Shown one piece after another: positions 4,912-6,006 of a stretch of DNA of 6,006 bases. Source of the stretch: Candidatus Omnitrophota bacterium (GTDB lineage Bacteria > Omnitrophota > Omnitrophia > Omnitrophales > Danuiimicrobiaceae); assembly GCA_016206945.1 (NCBI GenBank), contig JACQQP010000108.1, positions 1-6,006 of the forward strand. The letters are read 5' to 3'. Position 1 is the first letter of the stretch; each line of letters begins with the position of its first letter. The notes beneath the pieces were generated by a model. It was not told where the DNA came from, ran no database searches, and was given only the letters and a program-made list of their open reading frames with translations. The position numbers were made by a program, and so were the translations under genes.

Positions 4912-5775
4912 ATGGAAGCACAGCTTTTGGAAGGAAAAAAAGTAGCCGAGAAGCTTAAAATCCGAGTCGAGCGCGACATCGTGGAATGTTCTAAGAAACT
5001 GGGAATGTCTCCTGTTTTACGCGCGATTCAAGTGGGCGAGGACCATGCCTCCGAACTTTATTTGAAATCTCAAAGGCGCGTTGCGGAATCCGTCGGAATT
5101 AAACATGAAACAACCGCGCTTCCTCAAACGGCAAGTGAACCGGACCTGATGGGCGAAATTGAACGCGCCAACCGCGATCCCAAAGTGCATGGGATTATCG
5201 TTCAGATGCCGCTTCCAAAAACGTTTCAAACCGATCAGGTACTGGACACGATTCATCCAGACAAAGATGTTGAAGCCGTTACGACGCGGAATTTGGGAAG
5301 GCTCCTCATTAATAAAGAAGGACTTGCCCCGTGTACGGCGCGAGCTTGTATTCGCTTAATTGAGGAAACGGGCGTTGACGTTTATGGGAAAGAAGGGATT
5401 GTGATTGGATCCAGTAAGGTAGTTGGAATGCCAGTTTTTTTGCTTTTGGTTGGGAAAAAAGTGACGAGCACGATCTGCCACACGGGCACGTTTAAATCAG
5501 GGACGCTTGAATCGCAGGTGCGCCGTGCCGATGTGCTTGTCGTTTCAGCAGGCAAGCCTGCTTTAATTCCGGGTGCTTGGGTCAAAGAAGGAGCGATTGT
5601 CATTGATGTCGGAATCAACCGAGTCGATGGGAAGACCGTTGGGGACGTCGAATTTGAGACAGCCAAGAAACGCGCTCGATTCATTACGCCGGTTCCAGGC
5701 GGTGTTGGGCCCCTTACGACGATGACCCTCATGGAGAATTTGGCGCAAGTGGTTTCTCTTCAGCTCAAAAAGTAG
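4912..5775 (+). CDS. folD: FolD-like methylene-THF dehydrogenase/cyclohydrolase with altered active site
   Basis: FolD interconverts 5,10-methylene-, methenyl- and 10-formyl-tetrahydrofolate. The 287 residues align almost column for column with E. coli FolD (288). Motifs: LLEGKKVAEKLK (5-16), the YxxxK region as YLKSQ (50-54), HGIIVQMPLP (93-102), HPDKDVEAVTTRNLG (115-129), the dinucleotide loop VIGSSKVVGMP, CHTGT, SAGKP, DVGIN and TPVPGGVGPLT. Key positions differ from the usual: Gln54 replaces the catalytic Lys, and Glu121-Ala122 replaces the Asp-Gly pair; GDVEF replaces GDVDF. The cyclohydrolase activity may be absent. ATG 4912 is chosen because M1 to G8 matches the family N-terminus; ATG 4903 is the alternative. 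Neither has a Shine-Dalgarno, and the region just upstream is the inverted repeat. The following gene begins 25 bases on and also acts on folates. Confidence 0.9.
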   Translation: MEAQLLEGKKVAEKLKIRVERDIVECSKKLGMSPVLRAIQVGEDHASELYLKSQRRVAESVGIKHETTALPQTASEPDLMGEIERANRDPKVHGIIVQMPLPKTFQTDQVLDTIHPDKDVEAVTTRNLGRLLINKEGLAPCTARACIRLIEETGVDVYGKEGIVIGSSKVVGMPVFLLLVGKKVTSTICHTGTFKSGTLESQVRRADVLVVSAGKPALIPGAWVKEGAIVIDVGINRVDGKTVGDVEFETAKKRARFITPVPGGVGPLTTMTLMENLAQVVSLQLKK

Positions 5776-5800
5776 TTTTTCGGTTTCACCCCGTATTCCT

Positions 5801-6006
5801 ATGTTTGTTATTGGAGAGCGAATCAATCCCACAGGTAAGCCCCATTTAGCCAACGCACTCTTGGCGGAGAAGAAAGTATTGATCCAGGAAGAAGCGCTTC
5901 GCCAAGAAGAGCGAGTCGCAGATGCCTTGGATGTCAATGATTCGAGCTGCGGCATCGACCGTGCAAAAGCAATTAGTTTTGCCGTTGAAGCCGATCGAGA
6001 AGTGAG
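5801..6006 (+). CDS. Pterin-binding methyltransferase-type protein, MetH/AcsE family (3' end outside window)
   Basis: The first 68 codons are present and the frame runs open to the window edge. MFVIGERINPTGK (1-13) is the typical first strand and loop of pterin-binding TIM barrels (DHPS/MetH/AcsE superfamily). QEEALRQEERVADALDVN (29-46) matches their second strand, with the conserved D44-V45-N46. These domains bind tetrahydrofolates; AcsE passes the methyl of methyl-THF to the corrinoid iron-sulfur protein in the Wood-Ljungdahl pathway, and MetH uses it for methionine synthesis. Placement right after folD supports a folate one-carbon role rather than sulfonamide-target DHPS. The truncated sequence cannot distinguish AcsE, a MetH fragment or a stand-alone methyltransferase. 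ATG 5801 directly precedes the conserved strand; no Shine-Dalgarno is visible upstream. Confidence 0.8.
   Translation, partial: MFVIGERINPTGKPHLANALLAEKKVLIQEEALRQEERVADALDVNDSSCGIDRAKAISFAVEADREV

Overview
The window looks like a chromosomal, metabolic stretch from an uncultured LPS-type (diderm) bacterium, with moderate base composition near 50% GC by eye. All genes are on the + strand and mostly packed within a few bases of each other. ADP-heptose genes point to an outer membrane. An AmaP/Asp23-type protein, a PPi-type phosphofructokinase, a ThiD2-ThiE pair and a one-carbon cluster together fit deep lineages such as Candidatus Omnitrophota or similar acetogen-like groups. That placement is inference; no marker gene in the window settles it.

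Layout. 1-501: 3' part of an AmaP-like membrane protein with an Asp23-type domain. 536-1561: 6-phosphofructokinase with the pyrophosphate-type active-site signature. 1563-2153: gmhA. 2157-2699: rfaE2, a stand-alone heptose-1-P adenylyltransferase. 2620-2703: a GC-rich palindrome that encodes the C-terminal tail and stop codon of rfaE2 and the Shine-Dalgarno-like sequence of the next gene. 2714-3124: thiD2-like HMP-phosphate kinase domain. 3090-3773: thiE, one frame away, with a second copy of the palindrome (3151-3199) inside its reading frame. 3766-4689: PfkB/ribokinase-family kinase of unknown substrate. 4691-4898: an imperfect inverted repeat whose arms are built from 7-bp units and which fills the whole gap. 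4912-5775: folD-like gene with altered catalytic residues. 5801-6006: start of a pterin-binding methyltransferase of the MetH/AcsE type, cut by the window edge.

How they fit together. PfkA feeds glycolysis/gluconeogenesis. GmhA and RfaE2 are two steps of ADP-heptose synthesis; the kinase, phosphatase and epimerase are not seen here. ThiD2 and ThiE are consecutive steps making thiamine phosphate. FolD plus the pterin-binding protein belong to tetrahydrofolate one-carbon metabolism, possibly the methyl branch of the Wood-Ljungdahl pathway.

The most notable points are: (i) palindromic repeats tolerated inside coding sequence at two places; (ii) a ThiD2/ThiE junction split at an A6T4 run where a +1 shift at TTT-TAG would give one fused protein; (iii) a FolD with Gln, Glu and Ala where the family has the catalytic Lys and the Asp-Gly pair; (iv) the heptad-built inverted repeat. 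I found no RNA gene, CRISPR array, transposase or clear new defence-type system.
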